The notes: generated by a model not told the origin, from the sequence alone. A DNA stretch of 64,000 nt from JAIVJZ01 sp035645695 (GCA_035645695.1 DASQMC010000027.1:124001-188000); one strand, 5' to 3'; positions 51,326 to 59,973 are shown, counted from the first letter of the stretch. Numbers and translations are program-made.

Positions 51326-51541
51326 ATGGCGAAGCAAGACGATCAGAACATTAACAGCAAGAGTAGCGTGGTTTACGGGGCGGTACTGTCGCTGGCCTTG
51401 TCCATCGTGTCGTGCCTGCTCGTCGGGTGGGCTTTGGATCGCTGGTTGGGTACGAGTCCGTGGCTCATCGTGGCGGGAATACTCGTCGGCACGGTGGCCG
51501 GTTTCATGCAGTTCATCCGCCTGATGTCGCGGATTTCGTGA
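51326..51541 (+). CDS. AtpZ/AtpI-family F0 accessory membrane protein
   Basis: 71 residues from ATG 51326. Two TM helices (YGAVLSLALSIVSCLLVGWALDRW and PWLIVAGILVGTVAGFMQFI) with the family pattern G..LD..LG..P...I.G...G...G. Members precede ATP synthase operons and may form a cation-import channel or assist c-ring assembly. Confidence 0.85.
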   Translation: MAKQDDQNINSKSSVVYGAVLSLALSIVSCLLVGWALDRWLGTSPWLIVAGILVGTVAGFMQFIRLMSRIS

Positions 51542-51588
51542 AGAAATTCGTGGCAGGCCGCATTCCCCGCGATTAGAAATTTCGCAAC

Positions 51589-51630
51589 TCGACAGCCCGC
51601 CGCCCGAGCATGTAGAATCTAGCGTTCTAC
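51589..51630 (+). promoter_or_regulatory. Promoter with palindrome overlapping -10 and start of atpI
   Basis: TCGACA (51589-51594), 18-base spacer, TAGAAT (51613-51618). GTAGAA (51612-51617) and TTCTAC (51625-51630) form an inverted repeat covering the -10 and the expected transcription start; atpI begins at 51632, so the message would be nearly leaderless. Confidence 0.5.
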
Positions 51631-51631
51631 G

Positions 51632-52087
51632 ATGAATGAAAGTGCAGACAGCGGCGCGCTTGGCGATGAAATGTCAGGTGAAGTGGTAAGCACTGATGCG
51701 TCCGCGATGGCGGAGCGGCTGTTCCGTGTCATGATCTGGACGGTCGCGGCGGCCGTACTCGCGAGCGCCGTGTTGATGCCGTGGCGGGTGACGACCGGGT
51801 TGTTTATCGGCGGCGCGCTCTCGCTGCTGAACCATCACTGGATGCGGACGGCCATCTCGGCGGCGTTCGCACTCTCGGTTGAAACGGGCGCGCGGCCGAA
51901 ACTTAAAGTCGTGCGCTTCATCACGCGCTACGTCATCGTCGGGGTCGCGGTCGCCGTCGCTCACTGGCTCGACATCGCATCCTTGACGGCCATGCTCGTC
52001 GGCCTCTGTTCGTTCGTCGTCGCCGCGCTCCTGGAAGGGTTCATGCAAACTTATTTCGTGATCATACATCGAGAGGAAACTAAATAA
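51632..52087 (+). CDS. atpI: ATP synthase subunit I
   Basis: 151 residues from ATG 51632. Four TM helices in the AtpI (PF03899-like) order: MIWTVAAAVLASAVLMPW, TGLFIGGALSLLNHHWMR, FITRYVIVGVAVAVAHWLD and LTAMLVGLCSFVVAALLEGF. The protein helps assemble the c-ring. Its stop overlaps the atpB start (TAATG), so translation is coupled. Confidence 0.85.
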   Translation: MNESADSGALGDEMSGEVVSTDASAMAERLFRVMIWTVAAAVLASAVLMPWRVTTGLFIGGALSLLNHHWMRTAISAAFALSVETGARPKLKVVRFITRYVIVGVAVAVAHWLDIASLTAMLVGLCSFVVAALLEGFMQTYFVIIHREETK

Positions 52088-53094
52088 TGTTCTGGTTGCT
52101 GCAAGCGCATGGCGAGGAAGGGGCGGCGCACGGCGCAACGGCCGCGCCGCACGCCGAAACCGCCGGGGCGGCCGCTCACGGCGGCGGCGCGGCCGCGGCG
52201 CACCACACGCCGCCGCTCGTCGAAGCCGTCAATCATTTCATCGGCGAGCCGGTCCACAATTTCCAGATGGCCTATACAAAGCCCGTCTGGGACAATCTCT
52301 TTCACAAGTTCGGCACGGACGCCGAGACCGTCTTCGGCGCGTACACGGTTGACAACGCCGTGCCGTGGTACACGGTGATGTTTATCGTCGCCTGCCTGCT
52401 CACGCTCGCGATCATCTGGATTCTGAAAGGCAAGTATCTCTCGGAAGACGAGCCGAGCGGCGGGCAGCAGACGCTCGAAGTGACCGTGCTCGCCGTGCGC
52501 GACATGGTGGAGAACATCATCGGGCCGCACGGGTTGAAATACTTTCCCGTCGTCGGCACGTTCGCCCTGCTCATCCTCGTCTCGAATTTGATGGGGCTGT
52601 TCCCGATGTTCATGCCGCCGACGGCGCACACGTCCGTCACCTTCGCGCTCGGCATCACATCGTTCTTCTATTACAACTACATCGGCGTTAAAGAAAACGG
52701 GTTGATGGGGCATCTCGGCCACTTCGCGGGCGTGCATTATTTCAGCGGCGCGATTTTGTTCATCATGGGGCCGGCGATGTTCGTCATCGAGTTGATCAGT
52801 AACGCCGTGCGCCCGCTCTCGCTGGGCTTGCGTCTCTTCGGCAACATCTTCGGCGACGAACAGGTGGCGATGAATCTCGCGGGCGTCGGCGCGCCTTACA
52901 CTTACTGGGTGCTCCCCGCCATCCTGATGGTCTTGACCGTCTTCGCGTCCGTCATGCAGGCGTTCATCTTCACGCTGCTCTCGATGATCTACATCGGCGA
53001 AGTCTCGCACGCGCCGCACGAAGACCACGACGACGCGCACGGCAATCAACTTCAGCCGATTGAAGGCGACGAAATCATCGCCCCGGCATTGTGA
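52087..53094 (+). CDS. atpB: ATP synthase F0 subunit a
   Basis: 335 residues from ATG 52087. An Ala/His-rich N-terminus of about 45 residues, then five or six TM helices. The essential arginine lies in PLSLGLRLFGNIFGDEQ, and FVIELISNAVRP and VLTVFASVMQAFIFTLLSMIYIG are conserved. It forms the proton (or sodium) half-channels against the c-ring. The C-terminus is His/Asp-rich. Confidence 0.95.
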   Translation: MFWLLQAHGEEGAAHGATAAPHAETAGAAAHGGGAAAAHHTPPLVEAVNHFIGEPVHNFQMAYTKPVWDNLFHKFGTDAETVFGAYTVDNAVPWYTVMFIVACLLTLAIIWILKGKYLSEDEPSGGQQTLEVTVLAVRDMVENIIGPHGLKYFPVVGTFALLILVSNLMGLFPMFMPPTAHTSVTFALGITSFFYYNYIGVKENGLMGHLGHFAGVHYFSGAILFIMGPAMFVIELISNAVRPLSLGLRLFGNIFGDEQVAMNLAGVGAPYTYWVLPAILMVLTVFASVMQAFIFTLLSMIYIGEVSHAPHEDHDDAHGNQLQPIEGDEIIAPAL

Positions 53095-53098
53095 AATT

Positions 53099-53186
53099 AA
53101 CGATGAAGTAGGAACGCGGAACGATGAAGTAAAGATCAAATCACTTGTTTTTACTTCATCGTTCATCGTTCATACTTCATCGTTGT
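53099..53186. repeat. Heptamer inverted-repeat element, GATGAAG/GCGGAAC family
   Basis: Left arm 53099-53132, right arm 53151-53186, four units each. It starts 4 bases after the atpB stop, but unlike most elements it is followed by 300 more bases before the next gene. Confidence 0.88.
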
Positions 53187-53487
53187 TCGATGGCGTCTTT
53201 GAGCGGTGCGGGGAAACGCGACCGCACGCGTTGAGGCGTCCGCAAGGGGGAACACCGAGGGGGAGAAAATCGTTAAGGTTGATGAGAGGCGAAACATGTA
53301 CGCGGAGAATAATAACTTTCGCTGTTTGAAAGTGAGCGGATGTCGGCATCGCTGGAGCGCCGTTGTAAGAGGGGCGGCGGATACCGGGTGTCGGCGAAAT
53401 CATAAGTCGCGCGTGCAAGGCTTCGACAACCGGACGGAGTTCACTTTCCTCTCTTTCGACATTCAACTCTGAAAGGAGAGATGAAAT
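53187..53487. other. Long spacer before atpE
   Basis: 301 bases after the hairpin element. An 88-codon ORF at 53206-53472 has no domain or ribosome site and is not called. GC-rich inverted segments near 53200-53245 may be structured. A strong ribosome site AAGGAGAG lies at the end. It could be a leader that raises atpE translation, since c-subunits are needed in excess; this is inference. Confidence 0.4.
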
Positions 53488-53811
53488 ATGCATAAACTCA
53501 GAATGGCATTCTTCGCCGTGGTAGGCGTGTTGATGGCCGCCATGCCCGCGCTCGCGCAGGTGGGACAAGTGGCCGCCGATAACGAATCGAGCGTCGCCAA
53601 ATATGCGAAACTGGCCGCCGGGTTCGGGTTCGCGATTGCGGCGGGTCTGGGCGCAATCGGCCAGTCGCGCGTGGCGGCGGCGGCGGCCGAAGGCACGGCG
53701 CGCAATCCGGGCGCGGGCGGCCGCATCCAGATTTTGATGATCATCGGTTTGGCGTTCATCGAAACGCTGGTCATCTTCACGCTGGTCATCGTCTTCGTGG
53801 CGGTTCGCTAA
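53488..53811 (+). CDS. atpE: ATP synthase F0 subunit c with cleavable-type N-terminus
   Basis: 107 residues from ATG 53488 (AAGGAG upstream). Residues 1-24 look like a signal peptide (FFAVVGVLMAAMPALAQ). TM1 is about 38-62 with the loop GQSRVAAAAAEGTARNPGAGG; TM2 about 80-105 contains the ion-binding Glu92 in LAFIETLVIF. Gln59 in TM1 and Thr93 next to the glutamate resemble part of the sodium-binding set. The other F0F1 genes (atpF, H, A, G, D, C) are not in the window. Confidence 0.93.
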   Translation: MHKLRMAFFAVVGVLMAAMPALAQVGQVAADNESSVAKYAKLAAGFGFAIAAGLGAIGQSRVAAAAAEGTARNPGAGGRIQILMIIGLAFIETLVIFTLVIVFVAVR

Positions 53812-54165
53812 ACGCGGCGATCAATCGTCAGACGACAACTCCTGCGGGCGCGCTCCGTCAAAATGGGGCGCGCCCGCAAGTTTATGTTAAGCCCTCATTT
53901 CAAGGAGCGCGCGGCATGGATCGACGCACGGCCTCGCCGCGAGTTTGGCACCTCATGCTTGCTCGCCTCACTGCTTCGTTGTAATCTTTAATCATCATTC
54001 CCTCAAGGCTATCTTAATCGAAGCTGTCTTTCCCCGGCGTTGGGATTCTCTCCCGTGGATGATCGTGGCTGGCGAGTTTATGCTCAGGACAGCCCCGTGT
54101 GAATTTGATTTCAGGACACAGGAATGCGCTCATAGAACTTTGAATTCGAGAGGGTGAAAAAACAT
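53812..54165. other. Gap between atpE and the lectin-like gene
   Basis: 354 bases with the atpE terminator at its left end. A 70-codon ORF at 53945-54157 has no support. A GAGAGG ribosome site precedes the next gene. Nothing else recognised. Confidence 0.4.
53843..53878 (+). terminator. Terminator hairpin after atpE
   Basis: An 11-bp GC stem (53843-53853 with 53868-53878), 14-base loop, short T run. It separates atpE from everything downstream, confirming that atpFHAGDC do not follow. Confidence 0.7.
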
Positions 54166-55347
54166 ATGAAGAAGATAATTATTGCTTTGCTGTTCGTTGT
54201 GGTGTGTGCGCCGCTCGCGCTGGCCGATACGATCTACCTGCGCGATGGGCGCACCGTGCGCGGAACCGTGCTCGGCTTTATCGGCGGCCGCTTCGCCGTG
54301 CGTGTCGCAACGGCGACCGGCGGCACTACGACGACGGGCACGACGACCGAACAGGGCGAGGTGCAATTCTTTCGTCCGAACCAGATCGAGCGCGTTGAAA
54401 TCGAAGGTCGCTCGCTCGACGAGGCGCGCTTCTCGTCGCGCACGGTGGAAGTCGGCCTTGCGTCCAACTGGATTGACAGCGGCGTGGATTTGCGCCGGGG
54501 CGAACGCGTATCCGTGAAGGCTACAGGCACCATCGTCGCGGGGCGTTCGCGCATCACGCCGGGCGGGCTGCGCTCGGTCGATCCGACCGCGCCGCTGCCG
54601 CGCGCCGCCGAGGGCGTGCTCATCGGCGCAATCGGCAACGAGCCGGATTCACCAATCATAGAGATCGGAATCGGGCGCGACTTCGTGGCCGACCGGGACG
54701 GCCGACTCTACCTGACGGCAAATCGCGGCACTTTTTCCGACGCGCGCGGCGCATATACCGTGCAGGTTCGCACCGAACGCGACCTCACGCCGCGACGACG
54801 CGACAACGCGGCCTCGCGCAACACCAACAACGATGAAGTCGAAAACGACGACGACATCTTCGACACACGCCGGACTTCACCCGCCCCCGTGCGCTCGCGC
54901 CTGCCCGGAGGCGATAACCGCGATAACCGCGATAACCGGGACACCGGCGATGCCGGTCGCGTCGGCGCGCCGCGCGAACTGAGCGTCAACGTGCCGGGCA
55001 CATCGCGCGACACGGATTCGGGCGTCGAATTGCGTGCAGGCGAGCAGGTGACGATCTCGGCGAGCGGGATGGTTATCGCCGGGCGACGCATCGGCGAGGT
55101 CGGGCCACAGGGCGGCCGCGCCACGGGCTTCGGCTCGATCATCGGGACGCGTCCCGTGCCGACAGCTGGGCCGGGCGCGCTCATCGGTTTCATCCGAACA
55201 TCGAACGGCCAAATCTCGCAGCCGTTCCTCATCGGTAATCAACTGACTTTCAACGCGCAGGTGGACGGCCGCCTCATTCTCGCCATCAACGACGACGACT
55301 ATAGCGACAACGGCGGCAACTTCGCCGTTCGCATCAGAGTCAACTAG
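54166..55347 (+). CDS. Exported protein with two PA-IL/LecA-like beta domains
   Basis: 393 residues from ATG 54166 (a GTG 12 bases upstream is less likely; GAGAGG precedes). Signal peptide residues 1-20. A small beta unit comes first (TIYLRDGRTVRGTVLGFIGGRFAVRV). Two related domains follow, each with DSGV-LR-GE-V---A-G-I-AGR and ending in DGRLYL or DGRLILAINDDDYSDN; this layout resembles galactose-binding LecA-like domains. They are joined by an Asp/Asn/Arg linker with a DNR triplet repeated three times (about residue 250). Carbohydrate binding outside the membrane is plausible but unproven. Confidence 0.7.
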   Translation: MKKIIIALLFVVVCAPLALADTIYLRDGRTVRGTVLGFIGGRFAVRVATATGGTTTTGTTTEQGEVQFFRPNQIERVEIEGRSLDEARFSSRTVEVGLASNWIDSGVDLRRGERVSVKATGTIVAGRSRITPGGLRSVDPTAPLPRAAEGVLIGAIGNEPDSPIIEIGIGRDFVADRDGRLYLTANRGTFSDARGAYTVQVRTERDLTPRRRDNAASRNTNNDEVENDDDIFDTRRTSPAPVRSRLPGGDNRDNRDNRDTGDAGRVGAPRELSVNVPGTSRDTDSGVELRAGEQVTISASGMVIAGRRIGEVGPQGGRATGFGSIIGTRPVPTAGPGALIGFIRTSNGQISQPFLIGNQLTFNAQVDGRLILAINDDDYSDNGGNFAVRIRVN

Positions 55348-55426
55348 GGAAACGCGGAACGCGGAACGCGGAATGATGAACGAAGGCAAATGCTTTCACT
55401 TCATCGTTCCGCGTTCCGCGTTCATC
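55347..55426. repeat. Heptamer inverted-repeat element, GCGGAAC/GATGAAC family
   Basis: Left arm 55347-55386 has five units, three of them GCGGAAC-type in a row; right arm 55399-55426. It shares the G of the TAG stop at 55345-55347 and reaches into the 3' end of the convergent reductase gene, whose last codons it encodes. Confidence 0.9.
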
Positions 55427-56774
55427 CTTTTTCGTTCGGCCGCGTGGCGCGAAGAATCGGGTCGATGGTCGGTGCGAAGGGCGGGGCGTAGGCGAGATCG
55501 AGTTGGTTAACATCTTCGATTTTGAGATTGGCGTGGAGCGCGGCGGCATACACGTCTATGCGCCCGGCGACGCCTTCGCGCCCGACCATCTGCGCGCCGA
55601 GCAACCGGCCGCTTTTGTCATGAATGATGCGCGTCAGGATTTTATCGCCGCCGGGATAGTAACCGGCGCGCGTTGAAGATTCATCTTCTATGGTGGACGC
55701 GTCGAAGCCCGCGCTTCGAGCTTCTTCCAGAGACAAGCCCGTGCGCGCGACCTCAAGGCCAAAAACTTTAACGGCGTTCGTGCCGGTGACTCCCGCGTAA
55801 CGCGCTTCCGGCCTTGCGCCCGCCGCGTTTGCGCCCGCGACCCAGCCCTGACGCACCGCCGGCTGCGCGAGCGGCATCCAGACCCGGCGCCCCGAAACGC
55901 GGTGCAACGTCTCGGTGCAATCGCCCGCCGCGAAAATGTTGGCCGCGCTCGTGCGCTGGTTCGCATCGGCGACAATCGCTCCGCTCTCGCCGATCTCCAG
56001 CCCCGCGCCCTTTGCGATCTCGACGGCGGGACGCACGCCGACTCCGATCAACACAACCTGCGCCTCGAAGGCGCGCCCGCTTTCGCAGATCACGCGCGCC
56101 ACCCCTTCGCCGCGCCCCTCGAAAGCCGACACGCGCTCGCCCAACACGACTTCAACGCCGCCCTCACGCAACTCGTCAACCACTCGATCACGCAGTCGGC
56201 CGCCGAGCGTGCTCATCATCCTGTCGGACGATTCGACGAGCGTCGTCTCCAGCCCACGCGCGCGAAAGGCTTCGGCCATCTCAAGACCGATGTAGCCCGC
56301 GCCGACAATGACGGCCGCGCGCGGTCGCTCACGCTCGATAAACTGTAGCAGTCGTCGCCCGTCGCGCAGTTGGCGCAGGACAAAGACGCCCGAGAGATCA
56401 TGCCCCGGCAGGGGCGGGCAGACGGCCGCCGCCCCGGTCGCCAGCACGAGATTGTCGAAGCCCATTTCACGACGCTCGCCATTCACGCTCACGCGCACGA
56501 GGGAACGCGCCGGGAGAATCTCCAATGCCTCCGTGTGAAGTTGAACTTTGATATTATGTTGCTCTTGAAAGTATTCGGGCGTGTGGACGACGAGACGTTC
56601 GAGCGCGGGGATGATGCCGGAGATGACATAAGGGAGGCCGCACGCGCCGTAAGAAATGTCCGCGGTTTTCTCAAGCACGGTGATGCCGAGGGAGGGCGCT
56701 GCGCGCCGCGCCTGCATGGCCGCCGCGAGTCCGGCGGCCACGCCGCCGATAACGAGTAGCTGTTCTTTACCCAA
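55422..56774 (-). CDS. FAD-dependent pyridine-nucleotide disulfide oxidoreductase (CoA-disulfide-reductase-like)
   Basis: 450 residues from TTG 56774 with GGGAG 8 bases upstream. FAD-binding GGVAAGLAAAMQARR at the start, single active-site Cys45 in SYGACGLPY as in CoA-disulfide reductases, NAD(P)H-binding VIVGAGYIGLEMAEAF, second FAD motif IFAAGDC, and a C-terminal dimerisation domain. It probably reduces CoA disulfide, polysulfide or peroxide with NAD(P)H in the cytoplasm. No rhodanese domain is fused. The last residues come from the heptamer element. Confidence 0.92.
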   Translation of the reverse strand: MGKEQLLVIGGVAAGLAAAMQARRAAPSLGITVLEKTADISYGACGLPYVISGIIPALERLVVHTPEYFQEQHNIKVQLHTEALEILPARSLVRVSVNGERREMGFDNLVLATGAAAVCPPLPGHDLSGVFVLRQLRDGRRLLQFIERERPRAAVIVGAGYIGLEMAEAFRARGLETTLVESSDRMMSTLGGRLRDRVVDELREGGVEVVLGERVSAFEGRGEGVARVICESGRAFEAQVVLIGVGVRPAVEIAKGAGLEIGESGAIVADANQRTSAANIFAAGDCTETLHRVSGRRVWMPLAQPAVRQGWVAGANAAGARPEARYAGVTGTNAVKVFGLEVARTGLSLEEARSAGFDASTIEDESSTRAGYYPGGDKILTRIIHDKSGRLLGAQMVGREGVAGRIDVYAAALHANLKIEDVNQLDLAYAPPFAPTIDPILRATRPNEKG

Positions 56775-56875
56775 ACGTCATACTCCCTTCGGACGTATAT
56801 TGAATTACGCGTGCAAGATTACTTAAATTCGGCGAAAAGTTAAAAGAAATAACGGGTACGCGAGATTAACGCGCG

Positions 56876-56903
56876 TTGTGGCTTCAGTTTTGCGTGTTAT
56901 AGT
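56876..56903 (+). promoter_or_regulatory. Predicted promoter of the zinc-ribbon kinase gene
   Basis: TTGTGG (56876-56881), 16-base spacer, TATAGT (56898-56903), about 85 bases before the start. Confidence 0.45.
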
Positions 56904-56987
56904 TTTACCTTGGGGCGTTCGTAGCGGTATGATACGCTTCAAACGGGAAATTCCTTCAGAATCGTTTGTGCGAGGCGAAAGCGTTTG

Positions 56988-58673
56988 ATGAAAAAATGTC
57001 CGAAATGCGGGAAGACTTATGAGAACGCGCCCACTCTATGCCCGGCCGACGGCACTGTTCTAGTCAAGTCGGGCGACGCTCTGGTCGGGCAGACGTTAGC
57101 CAGTAAGTATCGCATCGAGGAACGCATCAGCGAAGGCGGCATGGGCACGGTTTACCGCGCGACGCATGTGTTGATGGAAAAGGCCGTCGCGATCAAGGTG
57201 CTGCACCCCTCGCTCGCCGCCGATGATAAGATCGTGGCGCGCTTCACGCGCGAAGCCAAAGCCGCCTCCCGCATCTCGAACCCTCACGCTCTGAACGTCA
57301 CGGATTTCGGCGAATCCGAGAACGGCATCGTCTTTCTCGTGATGGAGTACCTGCGAGGGAAGACGCTCAAGGAAGTGATTCGGAGCGAAAGCCCTCTGCC
57401 GCTCGCGCGCGTCGTCGAAGTGACGAGGCAGATTTGCGGCGCGCTCGACGCCGCGCACGCCGAGGGCGTCGTCCATCGCGACCTCAAGAGCGACAACATC
57501 ATGCTCGAAGAGGTGGCCGGCGGCAACGACTGGGCGAAAGTGCTCGACTTCGGCATCGCCAAAATTCTGGAAACCGAAGGGCCTGACCCCGAACTCACAG
57601 CCCCCAATTTGATCATCGGCACGCCCCAATACATGTCGCCCGAACAATGTTCGCAGGCCAGCGACATAGACGCGCGTTCCGACATCTACAGCTTAGGGAT
57701 CATCCTCTACGAGATGTTCGTCGGGCATGTGCCGTTCACGGGCGAGTCGGCGACATCGATCATGTTGAAGCACCTGCAAGAGGCTGCGCCTTCGGTGCTC
57801 GACGAGCGGAAAGATCTGCCGCCCGCGGTAGGCGATGTTATCGCGCGCGCGCTGTCGAAAGTTCCTGACGAGCGGCAACAGAGCGCGGGCGAACTGGCCG
57901 AAGCGCTCGCCGCCGCCGCCGCGACGAGTGACGAAACAGGCGTGATCCCGGCCGGGGCTGAGACGACCGAAAATGAGAATTTAAGCGCGGGCAACACCAA
58001 TCGCATCGTCGTTCCGACCGCGCCGTTCGAGACGCGCCCGACTGTCAGCACCGAAGCCGACGAGGCGACTATCGTGCATGCGCGCGAACAAGTGTATGTC
58101 GCCGATGAGCCTGAGCTTTTTGATGCGCCGCCGCCCGCCGCGAGTTTCAACCCGTGGCGCATCATGATCCCGGCGGCCGTCCTCCTTGTGGCGCTGCTCG
58201 GCGTCTTCTACGCCTACCAGCGCAATTCCGATTCATCTAACACAAACGACAACTCTCAACCGCTCGTCGTCGATCCCAACGCATTGCCCGTGGTGCCGGG
58301 AGCGTCGCCGACGGGTGCGGAAGAAGGTAACATCACGCCCGTCACCGGCACGCCGACGCCCTTAGCCACGCCCGGTCAAACTTCGACGGGCGGGACTGGC
58401 ACGGTCGGGAACCCGAATCCGAACTCGAACCCGACGCCACAGCCGACGCCCTCGACAACGCCGGATGAAGAGGGCAACAGCAACACCCCGGAAGAAGAGG
58501 AAGAAGCCGATCCGACTCCGACCCCGCGCCGCAACCCGACTCCGCCCCCGGCAAGAGCTACACCGACGCCCGCGCCCGATGATCCGCCACCGCCTACGCC
58601 GAGAGCGACGCCGCCGCCCGACTTGTCCGCTCCGGGATCAGACCCGCCTCCGCGCGCCATCAGCCTGTCATAG
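56988..58673 (+). CDS. Ser/Thr protein kinase with N-terminal zinc ribbon and Pro/Thr-rich exterior tail
   Basis: 561 residues from ATG 56988. CPKCGKTYENAPTLCPADG (residues 4-22) is a zinc ribbon. Kinase domain about 40-300: glycine loop SEGGMGTVYRA, VAIKVL lysine, VVHRDLKSDNIML, LDFGIAK, GTPQYMSPEQ. One TM helix at about 390-410 (IMIPAAVLLVALLGVFYAY) is followed by a Thr/Pro/Asn-rich extracytoplasmic tail with no sensor fold. This is a typical acidobacterial PknB-like kinase. The 3' end overlaps lpxK by 6 bases tail to tail. Confidence 0.94.
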   Translation: MKKCPKCGKTYENAPTLCPADGTVLVKSGDALVGQTLASKYRIEERISEGGMGTVYRATHVLMEKAVAIKVLHPSLAADDKIVARFTREAKAASRISNPHALNVTDFGESENGIVFLVMEYLRGKTLKEVIRSESPLPLARVVEVTRQICGALDAAHAEGVVHRDLKSDNIMLEEVAGGNDWAKVLDFGIAKILETEGPDPELTAPNLIIGTPQYMSPEQCSQASDIDARSDIYSLGIILYEMFVGHVPFTGESATSIMLKHLQEAAPSVLDERKDLPPAVGDVIARALSKVPDERQQSAGELAEALAAAAATSDETGVIPAGAETTENENLSAGNTNRIVVPTAPFETRPTVSTEADEATIVHAREQVYVADEPELFDAPPPAASFNPWRIMIPAAVLLVALLGVFYAYQRNSDSSNTNDNSQPLVVDPNALPVVPGASPTGAEEGNITPVTGTPTPLATPGQTSTGGTGTVGNPNPNSNPTPQPTPSTTPDEEGNSNTPEEEEEADPTPTPRRNPTPPPARATPTPAPDDPPPPTPRATPPPDLSAPGSDPPPRAISLS

Positions 58674-59789
58674 CCTGACGCGCCCCGAGATACATTCATT
58701 CAAGATGTCGCGCATACTCCGCTCCTCGTCAAACTTTAACGCGACTTCCAACACGTAACAGGGAAGCGCAAAGCGGAGCGCGCGGAGTTTAACGGCATCC
58801 TTCGCCGTCGTGAGCAGCGCCCGCGCGCCGTGACGAACCGCTTCGCGCAGGCAATCGTCAACGTCGCGCTGCGTGTACGCGTGATGATCCGTGAACGAGC
58901 GCGTGTAGTTGAGCGTGAGAGATTCGTTGCGCGCGTGTGCGAAAAACGCCTGCGGGTTTCCGATGGCGCAGAACGCGGCGAGCGGTTGCGGAATGTGGTC
59001 GGCGAGCGATTGCGGAATGTGGTCGGCGAGCGATTGCGGGATTTCGTCCGGTTCCGGCGTTCCGTTCGTCGCCCCGGATGTCCGGCTCAGGAGCGGCGAG
59101 ATGCGGAGCGTGGCGGTGCGTGCGAGGAGCACGGGGCGACCGCGGCTCAAACTCTCGGCGCGCGCGCGCAGGTCTCCGGCATCTCCGGCCAGTTCCGCGC
59201 GCGTGATGACGATTAAATCCGCCCGCTTCATCTCGCCGAGCGGTTCGCGCAGACGCCCGCGCGGCAGCAGATGCCCGCCGCCCCACGGGTCGGTCGCGTC
59301 GAGCGTCAGGATGTTCAGGTCGCGCCCGATGCGCAGGTGCTGGAACCCGTCGTCGAGGATGAACACTTCGCTGCGGAGATTCTTCAACGCCCACCCGGCC
59401 GCCGCCACCCTGTTCGCGTCGCTGACGACGGCGACGCGATGCCCCAGCAACTTCTCAGCCAGCAGGCGCGGCTCGTCGCCCCCCTCTCGCGCCCCGGCCA
59501 GCACTCGTTCGCCGTCCGAGACGACGACGCGCCTGCCCGCATCCGCGCGACCGTAGCCGCGCGTGAGAATGCAGATGCGTCGCCCTTCGTTTGCCGCCTC
59601 GCGAGCCAGCCATTCGACGAGCGGCGTCTTGCCCGTCCCCCCGGCCGTAATGTTCCCCGCGCTGATGACCGGGGCGTCAATGACTTTGACGGGTAACACG
59701 CCCGCGCGATAAAGAGCGCGACGCGCGCTGCCCGCCGCGCCGTAGGCGATGCCGAGCGGTGCGAGCACGAAGTCAGGCAGTTGAAGCAT
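58668..59789 (-). CDS. lpxK: Tetraacyldisaccharide 4'-kinase
   Basis: 373 residues from the ATG at 59789 (a TTG at 59846 is also open). Walker A in SAGNITAGGTGKTPLVEWLA, then LTRGYGR, the conserved GDEPRLLA and DDGFQH motifs and a C-terminal LTTAKDAVKL. It phosphorylates the lipid A disaccharide at the 4' position on the inner membrane. Odd feature: a 24-bp unit is present three times in tandem (58980-59051), inserting repeated QSLADHIP in the protein. It follows waaA on the minus strand. Confidence 0.94.
   Translation of the reverse strand: MLQLPDFVLAPLGIAYGAAGSARRALYRAGVLPVKVIDAPVISAGNITAGGTGKTPLVEWLAREAANEGRRICILTRGYGRADAGRRVVVSDGERVLAGAREGGDEPRLLAEKLLGHRVAVVSDANRVAAAGWALKNLRSEVFILDDGFQHLRIGRDLNILTLDATDPWGGGHLLPRGRLREPLGEMKRADLIVITRAELAGDAGDLRARAESLSRGRPVLLARTATLRISPLLSRTSGATNGTPEPDEIPQSLADHIPQSLADHIPQPLAAFCAIGNPQAFFAHARNESLTLNYTRSFTDHHAYTQRDVDDCLREAVRHGARALLTTAKDAVKLRALRFALPCYVLEVALKFDEERSMRDILNECISGRVRL
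58980..59051. repeat. Three tandem 24-bp repeats within lpxK
   Basis: Units at 58980-59003, 59004-59027 and a degenerate 59028-59051. Being a multiple of three, they keep the frame and give the repeated octapeptide QSLADHIP. Confidence 0.85.
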
Positions 59790-59973
59790 AAAAAGGGTAG
59801 GACTCTGCGAGCCGTGATTATCCGAACCCGGACGCAAACTATTCAACCTACAAGTCTCATGTTCCGGCTTTGCGACTTTGCGTGAGAATGGGTTTCACGC
59901 AAAGTTGGAACATAACGCGCGCAGCGGAAGCCGAGAGTCTTCCGGTCGAAGTTCAGGCGAAGAGGCGGCGTCT

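Noticed and set aside
53206..53472. 88-codon ORF between atpB and atpE
   Set aside because: No recognisable motif and no ribosome site; it ends just before the real atpE ribosome site. Better explained as leader.
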